A stretch of DNA of 64,000 bases from the NCBI RefSeq assembly GCF_015074785.1, contig NZ_CP042464.1:434001-498000 (forward strand), in the 5' to 3' direction. The translations under genes and the position numbers were made by a program. Positions 54,401 through 63,062 of the stretch are shown one piece after another. The notes beneath the pieces were generated by a model, which was not told the DNA's origin, searched no databases, and worked only from the letters and a program-made list of their open reading frames with translations. This DNA comes from Segatella copri. Its GTDB lineage: Bacteria; Bacteroidota; Bacteroidia; Bacteroidales; Bacteroidaceae. Position 1 is the first letter of the stretch, and each line of letters starts with the position of its first letter.

Positions 54401-56463
54401 TCATCACCATAGTCTGGTGTCATGCTGGTCTCTACATGCTCCAAGTCCATGCTGTCACCTTGATCATATTCTTTCGCCAGGGCAAGGATGCCTTCATAGT
54501 TCTCGGCATCCTTTAGTTTGTCAAACTCGGCGGTCTCGGATTCCATCTGAAAGTAGTTGTAGGACGAGAAATATTTCTTCTCATCCTTTGGGTCAAGCTG
54601 TATGGTCTGACCTTGCTCCTGGTAGTCATTTCGAGAAAGAACCTTGTTCATATTTTCTTTTTCCATGAGAAATTCTTTTCCAAATTTTTCCTCGATGTTG
54701 TTATGGTAGGAGGTTACCACCTCCTCGGCTTGTTTGATTCGATGAACAATTTGGCGTTTTGCGTCATTGTCCACAACATCGGGATATAATGCGTTGATGT
54801 TTGAATACGCTGCCTCTATGTTGTAGAGGCTTCTGCCTTCCTTGTGGCTATAGCGGAGGTTAGGCAAGAAGTCTGCTCCTGCTTCTATGATTTCCTTGTT
54901 GGATGCTTGATTTATCCAAGCTCCTACATTGGGATTCCCCTTGTAATAGTCTCGTAGCTCGGGAAGAGTCTTCACAGACAAAACTGTATGCTCACTGTTG
55001 GGAGTGGAAGTTATAGTTTCCATCAATGAAGTGAAGTAGTCCTTTCCTTGTGAAAGGATTTCAGTCTTTGTCTCTTTTTCCTGGAATTGCTTCATGTTTG
55101 AAAGCTCTTCCCACACATAGCCTAAGTTCTGGTTTATGCCCTGGCTGTGGTCATAGTTAGTGCAGTGAACTTTTTCCTCACCTTCTGATGTTTTATATGC
55201 AACTTCAAGAGTGTCTTTCTCTTTGTTGTAGTCAACGGTGAGAATGTCGCCAGAGGACATTGTAATCTTGTTGTTGACGGAAGGCCATACCTTGGCTATG
55301 CCCTCTTTCTTAGCATCTTCCTCCTTCAGGTCTTGAAGTTGTTGCTCATTCTTGTTTTTTTCTTCCACACCATCAAGAGAACCATCCAACAGGGCCTTTT
55401 CTCCTAATTTTCGGCGTTGCTCGTCGATGTGTTCTAAAACCATCTTGGATGATTTGTTCACATCTGACATCACCGACTTCAAGAACTTCGGGTCTTTCTT
55501 CAACGAACCTATCCAATTTTGGAGATAAGCTATGTTGTTCTCTCGTATTCTGCTATCAAAACCCATGGCATTGCCTATGAGGGCTGATGTAAGCTCCGCA
55601 ACAAGTTCTTCCTTGGCGTATTGGTCTGAGCCAAATTGGTCTATCTTTACGATGCCATCACGACCAAGGCGTGACTCGTGACCTGTGGAGTGAGCCATCT
55701 CATGAATGGTGGTGCCGTAAAACTCCATTCCGTCCTTGAAAACATCCTCTGGGGTATTGCTGATATTGAACTGCTTTTTGGAAGGAACTACTATCTGGTC
55801 TCTTTTGGGACTATAGAAAGCGGATTCATTGAACTTCTCGTATTCTATAGGACACACCCAAGACTGTTCTTTCAGGAGGTTGTCGAAGGCCTCGTTCTTG
55901 TACATTCCTACCTCGTCCTTGATAGGCTCTGACTTGAAACGCTTCAAGATGGCATCGTATTTTTCTTTGTTGACCTCTTCCAGGTTGGTTTGGTCTATGT
56001 TCCATTCGTTATATACCTTCAGATAAGGGCGAACGGTGCATTCGGCTTGCTCCTCCTTTGTCATGTTACGATAGTCGCTTTCTGACAGTTTCTTGCCGTC
56101 CTTGCCCTTGATTCGCAAGTCCCACTTGAAGATAGGAATACTGTGCTCGCCTTTCTTGATCATGCCTCCTGCATCCCTTATCTGTTTGATGGTAAGGTAA
56201 ACTGGCATTCTGTAATGCTCCATCGTGGTGTGGATTTGGCACAGGAAAGCATTGCTGCCTGTATAAGGGCGACCCACGAGATTCTGAGGCAAGCCGAACT
56301 GGGCTGTGCGCCCATCCGTCCAACCTTTCTTCCATTTGCTTTCCTTCATTTGCTCCATTCTTGCGATGAGCATGTCGGAGAACTTCTGAAGGGCGTTGTC
56401 TATTCGGTCAACTTTTCCTTCCTGCTGCTCCGAGGCTTGTTGAGATGATTCTTTTTTTGCCAT
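51424..56463 (-). CDS. Giant polyvalent protein: ArdC + MutS-I + degenerate zincin
   Basis: 1,679 residues. N-terminal ArdC single-strand binding domain (about 10-150: [17 protein letters not shown]) and zincin ([20 protein letters not shown], about 250-270, metal-binding HExxH intact). The middle is charged coiled-coil and Ala/Lys/Glu-rich linker (about 850-960). Near 1095-1190 stands a MutS N-terminal-like domain ([50 protein letters not shown]). Near 1245-1340 the ArdC zincin pattern recurs ([34 protein letters not shown]) but HExxH is lost. ArdC-type proteins protect incoming DNA from restriction. It is driven by promoter P4. Confidence 0.85.
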   Translation of the reverse strand: MAKKESSQQASEQQEGKVDRIDNALQKFSDMLIARMEQMKESKWKKGWTDGRTAQFGLPQNLVGRPYTGSNAFLCQIHTTMEHYRMPVYLTIKQIRDAGGMIKKGEHSIPIFKWDLRIKGKDGKKLSESDYRNMTKEEQAECTVRPYLKVYNEWNIDQTNLEEVNKEKYDAILKRFKSEPIKDEVGMYKNEAFDNLLKEQSWVCPIEYEKFNESAFYSPKRDQIVVPSKKQFNISNTPEDVFKDGMEFYGTTIHEMAHSTGHESRLGRDGIVKIDQFGSDQYAKEELVAELTSALIGNAMGFDSRIRENNIAYLQNWIGSLKKDPKFLKSVMSDVNKSSKMVLEHIDEQRRKLGEKALLDGSLDGVEEKNKNEQQLQDLKEEDAKKEGIAKVWPSVNNKITMSSGDILTVDYNKEKDTLEVAYKTSEGEEKVHCTNYDHSQGINQNLGYVWEELSNMKQFQEKETKTEILSQGKDYFTSLMETITSTPNSEHTVLSVKTLPELRDYYKGNPNVGAWINQASNKEIIEAGADFLPNLRYSHKEGRSLYNIEAAYSNINALYPDVVDNDAKRQIVHRIKQAEEVVTSYHNNIEEKFGKEFLMEKENMNKVLSRNDYQEQGQTIQLDPKDEKKYFSSYNYFQMESETAEFDKLKDAENYEGILALAKEYDQGDSMDLEHVETSMTPDYGDDVLIDDENYAVVYNNSVGGTYNLLRKYSENDIREAIERYGMPKTPSYAVKFIDQQMGLEKGVKPLVEIPSPEAKAVAKSFREDLTPQFTMPNGKVLDYHYDASDNKVIVGEKLNDGSFIETYVHDYDFALSKAENMSAIYKELSTEYQAKKASEEKKTPREDSYIQTDVVGKAKQIASTGVPMEEAEKKASSIVKEEVHKEHHKQEAEKDKQEKDKANQAAAEEKKEQQEKKEESKEASEATAKALTHAALLVGALSAAKQNEGIWMNKSQKGNAEFINTHTPITAYNNIMMNLNSDANKYKTNVYTYYNPAKENNMPVKQNEKGMEFHWTSWGYQNAMDKDEVITSKQFDKLPDDEKSFYTKHATRVMQNIYNVEQTTMNANNHDAYVEILKNKGAQLSQNEKEQKGKYSSIMKQWKELKGKHPDALLLFRIGDFYEMYKQDAKRGSEVLGITLTKMNESKDFHLAGFPHQALDTYLPKLIRAGERVAICDQLESKKTVSQGFDAKAILNKAYATAKEVAKQSGMQYERVMVLQDAKYDSKEDKIVVSGMKGEVGNEKMAALYKANDIYRAVVAATGTENRLDRSGRNNLLPEDDAKHEQLVRELAAGVMMARQGLPAILSKENEKLIPYWEREIKENPKLLGIVERDVNNAVETIDNLVAKRKVDYEAIRGQLPGKTMENPSKYSISQDLAKLPNIETKEIVVVKDILRKEADVILPAGASLEVNNEVPGMRKDRITIALKKEGIDDVRFYNAGGSLGLNKPNSYFQGKEVTLNNLKQYELVPHHTLDVEKQAAPKKGVVIKNFQAIKDDNGRYAFFIKPENEPSFSVYPAKEHLNTFYNVIKTDKQAIVHDALAQRYYEMATKHPDTKLDLITPKKVDVDMKLIERPSITSSAQDAKQKLIFATINGRRVQAPINKQQWQKMWLAEDMGAYKRALAAVIFEPMLKRGMEGEQSQQAVSESEKVEIKEKPAPENKVQETVTETHRTGLHM

Positions 56464-56503
56464 TGTATTTTTTATTTATTGGGTTGTTTTTTATTTCCAA
56501 TGG

Positions 56504-56565
56504 CAAAGTAACTGATTAAATACAGGATAGGTGGTATAAAAACGATATACCTTTTTATTTAACAT
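56504..56565 (-). promoter_or_regulatory. Shared-regulon promoter P4 (ArdC operon)
   Basis: On the minus strand, AGAAAAAGAATATGTTAAAT leads into AAAAAGGTATATCG; ATGTT starts at 56565. A TTTATA lies near -33 and the -7 TTACTTTG starts at 56511. Spacing is 54 nt as in P1-P3. Confidence 0.8.
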
Positions 56566-56640
56566 ATTCTTTTTCTAAGGGCTATCGTGTAAATGATTAT
56601 AAATGAGGCTGCTCGCCCCCTTTAACCCCTCGGTGTTAAT
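56548..56640. repeat. Repeat C, copy 2
   Basis: Copy of 43446-43545 (about 90% identical), including GAGGCTGCTCGCCCCC and the box of promoter P4. The remaining gap to 56724 shows no gene. Confidence 0.8.
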
Positions 56641-56723
56641 GCAAGGGTATAGATTATTGAGGTAGATGTAAAACAAAAGCGATACTCCGACTTGGAAATA
56701 CCGCTCTAACTTAATGACAAACT

Positions 56724-56757
56724 AAAACCTCCCGATTCTCTCGAACCAGGAGGTATT
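56724..56757 (-). terminator. Terminator of the TraM-56788 operon
   Basis: On the minus strand CCTCC-TGG-TTC pairs with GAA-TCG-GGAGG and is followed by TTTT, 30 bp after the stop of the 56788 gene. It separates the upstream transfer operon from the P4 operon. Confidence 0.75.
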
Positions 56758-56787
56758 TCTAAAATTAATATAACTGGCACTTAACAC

Positions 56788-58845
56788 CTATTTAATACCC
56801 ATTGATTGGGTTGTTGTTTCTTCTTGGCTCATATGCTGCTCATAATTCTGCGATGCCAATGCCTTGTTCTCATCATACTTGCGAAGGACAGCATTCGCCA
56901 ATGTGTTGATAGGGATGGCTCCCTTGTTGTAAGCGTCTGCAGCATCTCTTGATATGTTGATGACGCTAGGCACGCCGTCGATAGTGGCTATCATACTGCT
57001 TCCCTTCATCGCTGGATTCACTATTCTTGAATTCAAAGGCTCGTCAGGATAAACCTTGTAGGTCTTTGACACATTGTTGCTCTTTGCTAAACCATCGCTG
57101 ATGGCTGCATGACCAGCTTTATTCAAGATGTTTGCACCGCCAAATCCTATGAGCAGCAGCTTCAGGAGAGGACTCTTTACGAACATTCCTCCCACTATGG
57201 CAGCCAATGGCATCAGGTTGTCCTGAAGCTTTAGGTTTGGAGTCTTTCCTGTGAACATTCCTATAATCATATCAGGAAGCATGGCCAATACATAGCCTAG
57301 ATTCTTGCCGATGTCCCCAAATCCATTAAGGCCTAAGCTCTCAAAGGCATTGCCCCAACCATCTATATTTGGCTTTTGCGCAGTATTCTGTGTTGTACCG
57401 TTTGCTTCTGTTCCCATTACGCCGTTTTGCGCATAAGGCCCCGAAGCGTAAGGGGATGCCACTGGAGTTGCTTGAGAAGAGGAAGTTGCACGTTTACGAA
57501 TAGATGACTTGCCAGGAGTGTTTATCTGGTCATTGAGCGCAGACATGTTTTTGTCCCATGTTCCCTTTTGGGCATGAGCTGCATTCTTGGAGGATCGTTG
57601 CTCTACGGCAACTGCTGCCCTTGCATAGTCATAGGCTCGTTGACTCACTTCCTTCAAGGTCATCTTCTTGCCTCCAAACATCCTTACTTGTTTTTGCTCT
57701 CTAGACATTTCCAGGGCACAGGCGTAGAAAGAGGATGCCAACGCCCTGTTTTGCTTGCTGCTGTTGCTCAACATCCAAGCTGGAACTTTGCTGTTTCCGT
57801 TGAATGACACACACTGTTTGGAGAGATTGTTCTTGATGGTGGAGAGAAGCTTTTGGGAATTACCCTTGTGTTCCGCCAATAGGGCGTTGCTTTCTTTCTT
57901 TATGGTTAAAGATGTGTTTGGGGGTGGCAACTTTATCTTTTTTGCAAGTCCACTATTGATGTTCATCATCAATTCCGTACCATTCTTTTTATATCTCTTT
58001 GCTCCGGCCTGTATCTTTGTGGAAGCATTCTCATCACCAAAGATGGTACGGTTATCCTTCTTCTCTTCATCCTCAGTTCCCCATAGCTTGCCATAAATAT
58101 GGAGACCTCCTTGGCAAATCTTGTCGGTTATCCACCAACCTGCAGCTTTTTGACTTACCTTTACCACACCCTTGGCTACGGAAGAAGTTGCTTTCCCTAC
58201 ACCTCCTGGGGTGAGTGCTGCATCTATTCCGTAACCAGCAATTGTTCCTGCAGTTTTGGAAACAACGGATGGATTGTAATATTTCTCCGCTTGTTCATCA
58301 ACCTTTTGCCCAATGGCTCCTTTCTTTAGGCTACCAAAGTTGCCCATGCCAAGAATGCTCTCCGAAAAGGCTTTCTTGGCTATGTAAGTTGCGGTGTTGG
58401 CAGGAACCTGCTCCCTAGCTAATTGTTCCACCATCAATTTTTGAAGGCGATTGGCGCAGTAGTTGTTGGCGTAGTTTTCCAACGCCTTGGAGTCTCTACC
58501 GCCATTTTTCGCAACAAGGCTTGTATAGAAAGATGTAACGAAAACGCTGTAGTCTTTCACTATCTTGGGGTCTTTGAACCAACGTTCAGAAGTCCTTGCA
58601 GCCAACTCGTCGAGCGACTTCTTGGTAAGTTGCTCTGCATCGTTCAACTTGGTGAACGAATTTGAAGCGGCACCAAAGTTAGGCAGTCTCTGAAGAGATT
58701 CATTAAGTTTTATGGCAGCGTTCTTCTGCTCTTGAAGGATTTTCTTTCGCTCCTGAAGAAGAGTGGCTGCCATATACTTGCTATAGTATTGCTGAAGACA
58801 ATAGTCTATTTGGGATAAATCCTGTAAATTATTACCTTTTGCCAT
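56788..58845 (-). CDS. Large transfer protein with hydrophobic C-terminal region (unknown)
   Basis: 685 residues. The N-terminal 150 are helical. Residues about 205-250 are Gly/Ala-rich, with SKTAGTIAGYGIDAALTPGG. Residues 525-585 have hydrophobic stretches (LGYVLAMLPDMIIGMF, LAAIVGGMFVKSPLLKLLLI). No family recognised. Its make-up resembles that of the 60034 gene (hydrophobic segment, Gly/Asn/Gln-rich linkers), so the two may work together at the membrane. Confidence 0.65.
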   Translation of the reverse strand: MAKGNNLQDLSQIDYCLQQYYSKYMAATLLQERKKILQEQKNAAIKLNESLQRLPNFGAASNSFTKLNDAEQLTKKSLDELAARTSERWFKDPKIVKDYSVFVTSFYTSLVAKNGGRDSKALENYANNYCANRLQKLMVEQLAREQVPANTATYIAKKAFSESILGMGNFGSLKKGAIGQKVDEQAEKYYNPSVVSKTAGTIAGYGIDAALTPGGVGKATSSVAKGVVKVSQKAAGWWITDKICQGGLHIYGKLWGTEDEEKKDNRTIFGDENASTKIQAGAKRYKKNGTELMMNINSGLAKKIKLPPPNTSLTIKKESNALLAEHKGNSQKLLSTIKNNLSKQCVSFNGNSKVPAWMLSNSSKQNRALASSFYACALEMSREQKQVRMFGGKKMTLKEVSQRAYDYARAAVAVEQRSSKNAAHAQKGTWDKNMSALNDQINTPGKSSIRKRATSSSQATPVASPYASGPYAQNGVMGTEANGTTQNTAQKPNIDGWGNAFESLGLNGFGDIGKNLGYVLAMLPDMIIGMFTGKTPNLKLQDNLMPLAAIVGGMFVKSPLLKLLLIGFGGANILNKAGHAAISDGLAKSNNVSKTYKVYPDEPLNSRIVNPAMKGSSMIATIDGVPSVINISRDAADAYNKGAIPINTLANAVLRKYDENKALASQNYEQHMSQEETTTQSMGIK

Positions 58846-58857
58846 ATTGTTTGTTGT

Positions 58858-59145
58858 TTACATTCCAAGAAGTTGACTGCGCGCCTGACTGATGGCTTTA
58901 TGATATACCGTCATTTGCTTAGGGTAGAAACGTGACAGCCATTCATCCATGGACATCTCGTCATTGAAGAACTTCATGGCGAGTTGTCTGGTTATCTCGA
59001 TGGCATTCTCGCCTTTTTCTCTTCCGTTAAACCAAGCTTTTGTCCAACAACGGATTCCTTGGTTGTCATAGTAAACGGAGGCGGTGCGTTCAACATCGTA
59101 GCTTTGTATGTCTATCTCAAGGTCTTTCAAAGGATCGGCGGTCAA
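58858..59145 (-). CDS. Frame continuation of the M23 protein (C-terminal part)
   Basis: The reading frame has no ATG before its last third; the nearest possible start is TTG at 59145. Upstream it stays open to the A10 run at 59173-59182, where it reads KKKLLSQASEDGLTADPLKD. The sequence (ERTASVYYDNQGIRCWTKAW and on) looks like a genuine domain. The simplest reading is that it is the true C-terminus of the 59142 protein, reached by one-base slippage at the A10 run, or that the gene is broken there. Confidence 0.55.
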   Translation of the reverse strand: MTADPLKDLEIDIQSYDVERTASVYYDNQGIRCWTKAWFNGREKGENAIEITRQLAMKFFNDEMSMDEWLSRFYPKQMTVYHKAISQARSQLLGM

Positions 59146-59990
59146 TCCGTCTTCTGAAGCTTGTGAAAGAAGTTTTTTTTTTCATTTTCGTCCCATGTCT
59201 CAGGATATATGTTGTGGTTCAGTGCCAGATAGCTGAGAAAATCATGGATAAGGATATCCTGAATTTTCTCGGCTAGGGGAACACTTCTTTCTGATAATCC
59301 GAGAGGGTTGGCTACGGATGGTATGCTCTCAAAGAAATAATTCTTGGAGGCTGCCTGGGCAAAGATGTTGCGTAGGGATGCTTCTGCCCTTGGAGGAGGA
59401 TTGTAAGCCCTGTTCCTTAAGTCGTTCATGTAGCTTGGAAGCCATCTGAGCATGAGCATCAAGATGGAAACATAGTCCTTGTCGAAACTGTTTTTTATGT
59501 TTTTTGTTCCCAAGGATTCTTCAGTAGGCTGTTTTTGGATTCCCATGGCGGCGAGTTGCTGGATGTTTGCCCATATCATGGAAAGAAAAACCATCGGGTC
59601 AATGTCTTGTCCATTGAATCGTATGCCGACATGAAGGAAATCGCCACTTTTGGCAATTTTATCACCTGCGGAAACGCTTTCACCATATCCTGTATATGCT
59701 TCTGCTAGATGCCCATAAGTAACTTCGTACTTCCCATATTTGGCTACGATGTAATTGTCATGAAGCGCATCGTTTCCTGCGCCAACAATCATACCAGAGG
59801 CTACTGCGTACAAATCTCTGTTCTTAATGGCGAAGTCAACACCTAGATGGTTAAATTCCTCGCCTGTCATGGGGTGACGCTGTTTGCCATATCCTAGTGT
59901 GGTTGGAAGCTCTTCTTTCTCCTCCAAGGCGAATGGCATCATGTAACCACTTCCGGATTCGAGGAGCATATCTTTAAAATTTTCTTTCAT
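59142..59990 (-). CDS. M23-like protein with altered active site; frame breaks at an A10 run
   Basis: 282 residues in this frame, no signal peptide. M23 (LytM) fold: EEFNHLGVDFAIKNRD keeps zinc His and Asp, YGHLAEAYTGYGESVSAGDK keeps the core His, but the final HxH reads FLH (GDFLHVGIRF), so the first His is Phe. The enzyme may be inactive or structural. The last 10 residues (NFFHKLQKTD) follow an A10 run; the -1 frame continues for about 105 more residues. It lies between the 58858 frame and the 60034 gene. Confidence 0.75.
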   Translation of the reverse strand: MKENFKDMLLESGSGYMMPFALEEKEELPTTLGYGKQRHPMTGEEFNHLGVDFAIKNRDLYAVASGMIVGAGNDALHDNYIVAKYGKYEVTYGHLAEAYTGYGESVSAGDKIAKSGDFLHVGIRFNGQDIDPMVFLSMIWANIQQLAAMGIQKQPTEESLGTKNIKNSFDKDYVSILMLMLRWLPSYMNDLRNRAYNPPPRAEASLRNIFAQAASKNYFFESIPSVANPLGLSERSVPLAEKIQDILIHDFLSYLALNHNIYPETWDENEKKNFFHKLQKTD

Positions 59991-60033
59991 CTTATCTGTG
60001 ATTTTTAATAGGAGATAGCTCTCCTGTATCTAA

Positions 60034-60987
60034 TTATAGTCTTCTCATGCGAACAACAGTGTTCTCTTCTTCAACAGGCATCTCTGCTGTCTGAAGAGGT
60101 ATTTGTTCGGTAACGTTCGCACGTGATTGCTGTTGTTGCTGATTTTGGTGTTGAGAAGCTGCCTGTTTTCCGTTTATGTTGTGTAAGGTCATTCCTCCCA
60201 GCAACAAACTGGCGGCTTTTCCCATCCAACCAAATCTACCGAACATCATATAGGCAGAAAGCAACAAACTGGCAATGTTCATCTTGCTCACGTTTCCACC
60301 GGACACTTGGCTTACTGCATTGTTCATGCCGTTCATCAAGGCATTCATTGAACCACCGCCTTGTTGATTGGTCATCTGCATCTGTGCCATGGATGGATAG
60401 GATTGCGCTGTTGGATCGTAATAGCCACCGTTGCCATTGGAAACCATGCCGTTGCCGGAAAAGAAATTTCCAGCAAACTGCTTTCCGTCTTGGTACAGGC
60501 CGATTGCTTCATTGCCTATTCCTGCCACCCCGTTTTTAAGATTATGGTAGAGTTCCTGCCCCTCGTCGATGGTGGCTCCTCCTGCTCTTTTGATTGAATC
60601 ATAGGAACCTTCGCCAAAAAGAACGTTGACTGCTTTCTCCGAGATTGACTTTTCGTTTCCGTAAGCATCCTTTTGGTCGCCGAATGCTAATCTTGATGCT
60701 GTGTCAACAAGTCCTTTTTCCTTGGAGTCATCCCCCAGTAACTTTTCTTTCGCAAATGTTAATGCACCTTTGTTGTAACCGAAATAGGGGAGGGACACAG
60801 CACCTGCTACAAGGGAGGCCTTAGGATGCTTGGCGACGAACTCTGCTGTTCCTTTTACTGCGTGCGCTCCTGTTTTTACCGCACTCTTCACATAAGGGGC
60901 TGCTACCTTTGCTCCTGTAAGAATATGTGGGGCAGCGGTCTTGGCTCCTTTTAAGGCTGTTTCCAACAATGTTTTCCAATTTGCCAT
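60034..60987 (-). CDS. Membrane-associated transfer protein (unknown)
   Basis: 317 residues. The N-terminus is basic and amphipathic (LLETALKGAKTAAPHILTGA). Hydrophobic stretches lie near 60-72 (LVAGAVSLPYF) and 235-262 (IASLLLSAYMMFGRFGWMG, KAASLLLGGM). The linker is Gly/Asn/Gln-rich and low in complexity. No domain recognised. Confidence 0.65.
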   Translation of the reverse strand: MANWKTLLETALKGAKTAAPHILTGAKVAAPYVKSAVKTGAHAVKGTAEFVAKHPKASLVAGAVSLPYFGYNKGALTFAKEKLLGDDSKEKGLVDTASRLAFGDQKDAYGNEKSISEKAVNVLFGEGSYDSIKRAGGATIDEGQELYHNLKNGVAGIGNEAIGLYQDGKQFAGNFFSGNGMVSNGNGGYYDPTAQSYPSMAQMQMTNQQGGGSMNALMNGMNNAVSQVSGGNVSKMNIASLLLSAYMMFGRFGWMGKAASLLLGGMTLHNINGKQAASQHQNQQQQQSRANVTEQIPLQTAEMPVEEENTVVRMRRL

Positions 60988-61004
60988 AATTTTGTGTTTG
61001 AAGA

Positions 61005-61673
61005 TTAATATTCTGGATAATTCATCTCAATGATGGCTCTGACCTTATGGCTCTCTGCCTTTGGTGTTGGCATGATGCCACCATTCACTGCGCTGCATAG
61101 CCAGGCTTGTGTGCCTGGGTTCTCCTGTACTTCCGTAGAAGTCCAATACCAACAGTCTGCATCCAAGCTGATAGGTTGTCCTCCGCATCTCTTTATGATG
61201 GGATTGATGGTCTTGGCTGCACTTTGCAGCAATCGTTGTTCTGCCACGCTTGGGATGTGGTCGCTTTGCCCATACTCGTGGAAGTTCATCATCCTCATGG
61301 CTATCGGAGAGCCATGGCCAGTTTCATTGTCATAGCTTTGATACATGGCAACGGTATTGGAGAAGCCATCGAACTTGGTGATGTCACCGCTCGTTCCGTT
61401 CTCCATTCCTATGGAGTCACAGAACATGCCGCTTGTTTCCTCCAGGTTTACCGCCAACACAGGATGATCTTTCGTCTTTTCGGCAAAGACTACTCCCACG
61501 GCTTTGCGCTTGCTTTGGTTGAAATAGGTTGCCGTGTCCATGCAGGTATGGTCATCGCAAAGGACATATCCTATATGCAAGTCCGGGTCGTATGGCTCAT
61601 GATTGTCGCAGGAGGTCATGAAGAATGCCATCATAAGCATCCCCATGACAAAAGTTGTTATCTTTGTTTTCAT
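61005..61673 (-). CDS. Lipoprotein with DUF1566/Lcl-like C-terminal domain
   Basis: 222 residues. MMAFFMTSCDNHEPYDPD is a lipoprotein signal (Cys 22). C-terminal half: MRMMNFHEYGQSDHIPSVAE, ADCWYWTSTEVQENPGTQAW and SHKVRAIIEM, a pattern of DUF1566/Lcl-type lectin-like folds (WTSTE...VRAI). It may be a surface or periplasmic adhesive part of the mating apparatus. Confidence 0.65.
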   Translation of the reverse strand: MKTKITTFVMGMLMMAFFMTSCDNHEPYDPDLHIGYVLCDDHTCMDTATYFNQSKRKAVGVVFAEKTKDHPVLAVNLEETSGMFCDSIGMENGTSGDITKFDGFSNTVAMYQSYDNETGHGSPIAMRMMNFHEYGQSDHIPSVAEQRLLQSAAKTINPIIKRCGGQPISLDADCWYWTSTEVQENPGTQAWLCSAVNGGIMPTPKAESHKVRAIIEMNYPEY

Positions 61674-61689
61674 TTTACACCTTATTATA

Positions 61690-62190
61690 TTATAGGGGAA
61701 CTTTCACGCCAAAGGATGCTCCTGTTCTGAACGTGTCCTTTCCTCTGATTACTACATCTTCCTTCACCTGGAAGAACAGGCTCCAACCGTTGTAGAGGTT
61801 ATAGGTATGCTCGTAACCTACATGTCCTGCGGTTATCACTTTGTCCAGGTCGCTGCCACAGCTAACACCTATTCTTACACTTCCGTGGTGGTTTCTGCCT
61901 CTTGTAACACATGGCTTGTAGGCTGCACCCACAGTCCATGTGTTATAGTTGTGCCAGAAGGAGTCGCTTGTGACATGTCCTGCCTCCTCGTCTTTCTTGT
62001 ATTTCAAGTAGGCTGTGGCGAAATATTCCCAGGCGTTGTGATACTCGGTTTCGTGCTCGTAGGCGAGGGTGGCCTCTACTCCTTGCGGATAGCTGCCGCC
62101 AACGCCTACCATGATATGGTTGCCGTGACTCTGGGCGAATGCGCTTGCTGTCAGTAGTATGGCGAATATCGTTGAAAGTATTCTTCTCAT
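61690..62190 (-). CDS. traO: Conjugative transposon protein TraO
   Basis: 166 residues from the ATG at 62190 (MRRILSTIFAILLTASAFAQ, a signal peptide). The rest has beta-barrel-like strands (HIMVGVGGSYPQGVEATLAY, VRIGVSCGSDLDKVITAGHV) and ends in TGASFGVKVPL. Position after TraN and composition match TraO of Bacteroidetes ICEs, an outer-membrane component of the transfer channel. Confidence 0.8.
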   Translation of the reverse strand: MRRILSTIFAILLTASAFAQSHGNHIMVGVGGSYPQGVEATLAYEHETEYHNAWEYFATAYLKYKKDEEAGHVTSDSFWHNYNTWTVGAAYKPCVTRGRNHHGSVRIGVSCGSDLDKVITAGHVGYEHTYNLYNGWSLFFQVKEDVVIRGKDTFRTGASFGVKVPL

Positions 62191-62200
62191 ATCTGTCTTT

Positions 62201-63052
62201 TTATTGTTCACGTAAAAGAAGGGTGTCGAAGGCATCGGCGGCCAACACATCCTCGTAATCGAGGTTCATGGAGATTGTTCTTCCGGAAATCTGCTTTTCG
62301 CTGAGTTCGATGGATAGTACCTTGTCGTTAGGAAAAGTCATTTTCTTCAGAACAATGATGTTTCTGTAGCCTTTCTTGAATCTTACGGAACGATCCAATA
62401 CCAGGGCAGGCTTCAGCTCGATGGTCTGCACATTGGTGGCTTTCTGCTGCTTCTTGTCCTGCAGCTTTACCCTTAGCTCGTCGATATCAAACGGAAGGTT
62501 GGTCTTGTTGTCCACGGAGAAGTCTATGAAGAAGTATTCTCCTACCACATAGATGTTGTTCAGACGCATGGTCATCTTGTTCTGGGTGGTGAATGTGCTT
62601 CTATATCGGGCAGGGGAGTTCCACACCTTCATGGCGTAACTCACCATATCCACCGTTGACATGCTTACATCTGGGTTATGGAAGGCATTGCGCTCCACTA
62701 GCTCAACTTCCTTGTCAGTCACTGCCTCTTCCAGCTTGCTTGTGTATATCAAGGCATATTGCACTCGATAGCGTTCTGTGATGATGGTGACAACTCCCAT
62801 CACCTCGCCGTCCTTGTGGTTGCCAGTCTTTGGCTTCAAGCGGATGACATTTTCCAATGGCTTGTCGCCAGCGATGCTGTCTGTGGATATATCTACCAAG
62901 CGAATAGGCTCTGATGCCGTGATGATGGATGAAACATTCTCGTTGATAGTGAGCTGCTCCATGTCGTTATACCCTTTCTGAGCGAATGCTCCAAGTGTGG
63001 CTCCTAAGCACACCGCAAGGAGTGATAGGAACTTCTTTCTTATTTCTTTCAT
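62201..63052 (-). CDS. traN: Conjugative transposon protein TraN
   Basis: 283 residues from the ATG at 63052 (MKEIRKKFLSLLAVCLGATL, signal peptide). The beta-rich body has NVSSIITASEPIRLVDIST, MRLNNIYVVGEYFFIDFSV and NKTNLPFDIDELRV, marks of TraN (VirB9-like) proteins of the Bacteroidetes T4SS. It forms part of the outer-membrane core complex with TraO and TraM. Confidence 0.85.
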   Translation of the reverse strand: MKEIRKKFLSLLAVCLGATLGAFAQKGYNDMEQLTINENVSSIITASEPIRLVDISTDSIAGDKPLENVIRLKPKTGNHKDGEVMGVVTIITERYRVQYALIYTSKLEEAVTDKEVELVERNAFHNPDVSMSTVDMVSYAMKVWNSPARYRSTFTTQNKMTMRLNNIYVVGEYFFIDFSVDNKTNLPFDIDELRVKLQDKKQQKATNVQTIELKPALVLDRSVRFKKGYRNIIVLKKMTFPNDKVLSIELSEKQISGRTISMNLDYEDVLAADAFDTLLLREQ

Positions 63053-63062
63053 TTCTATCTGA

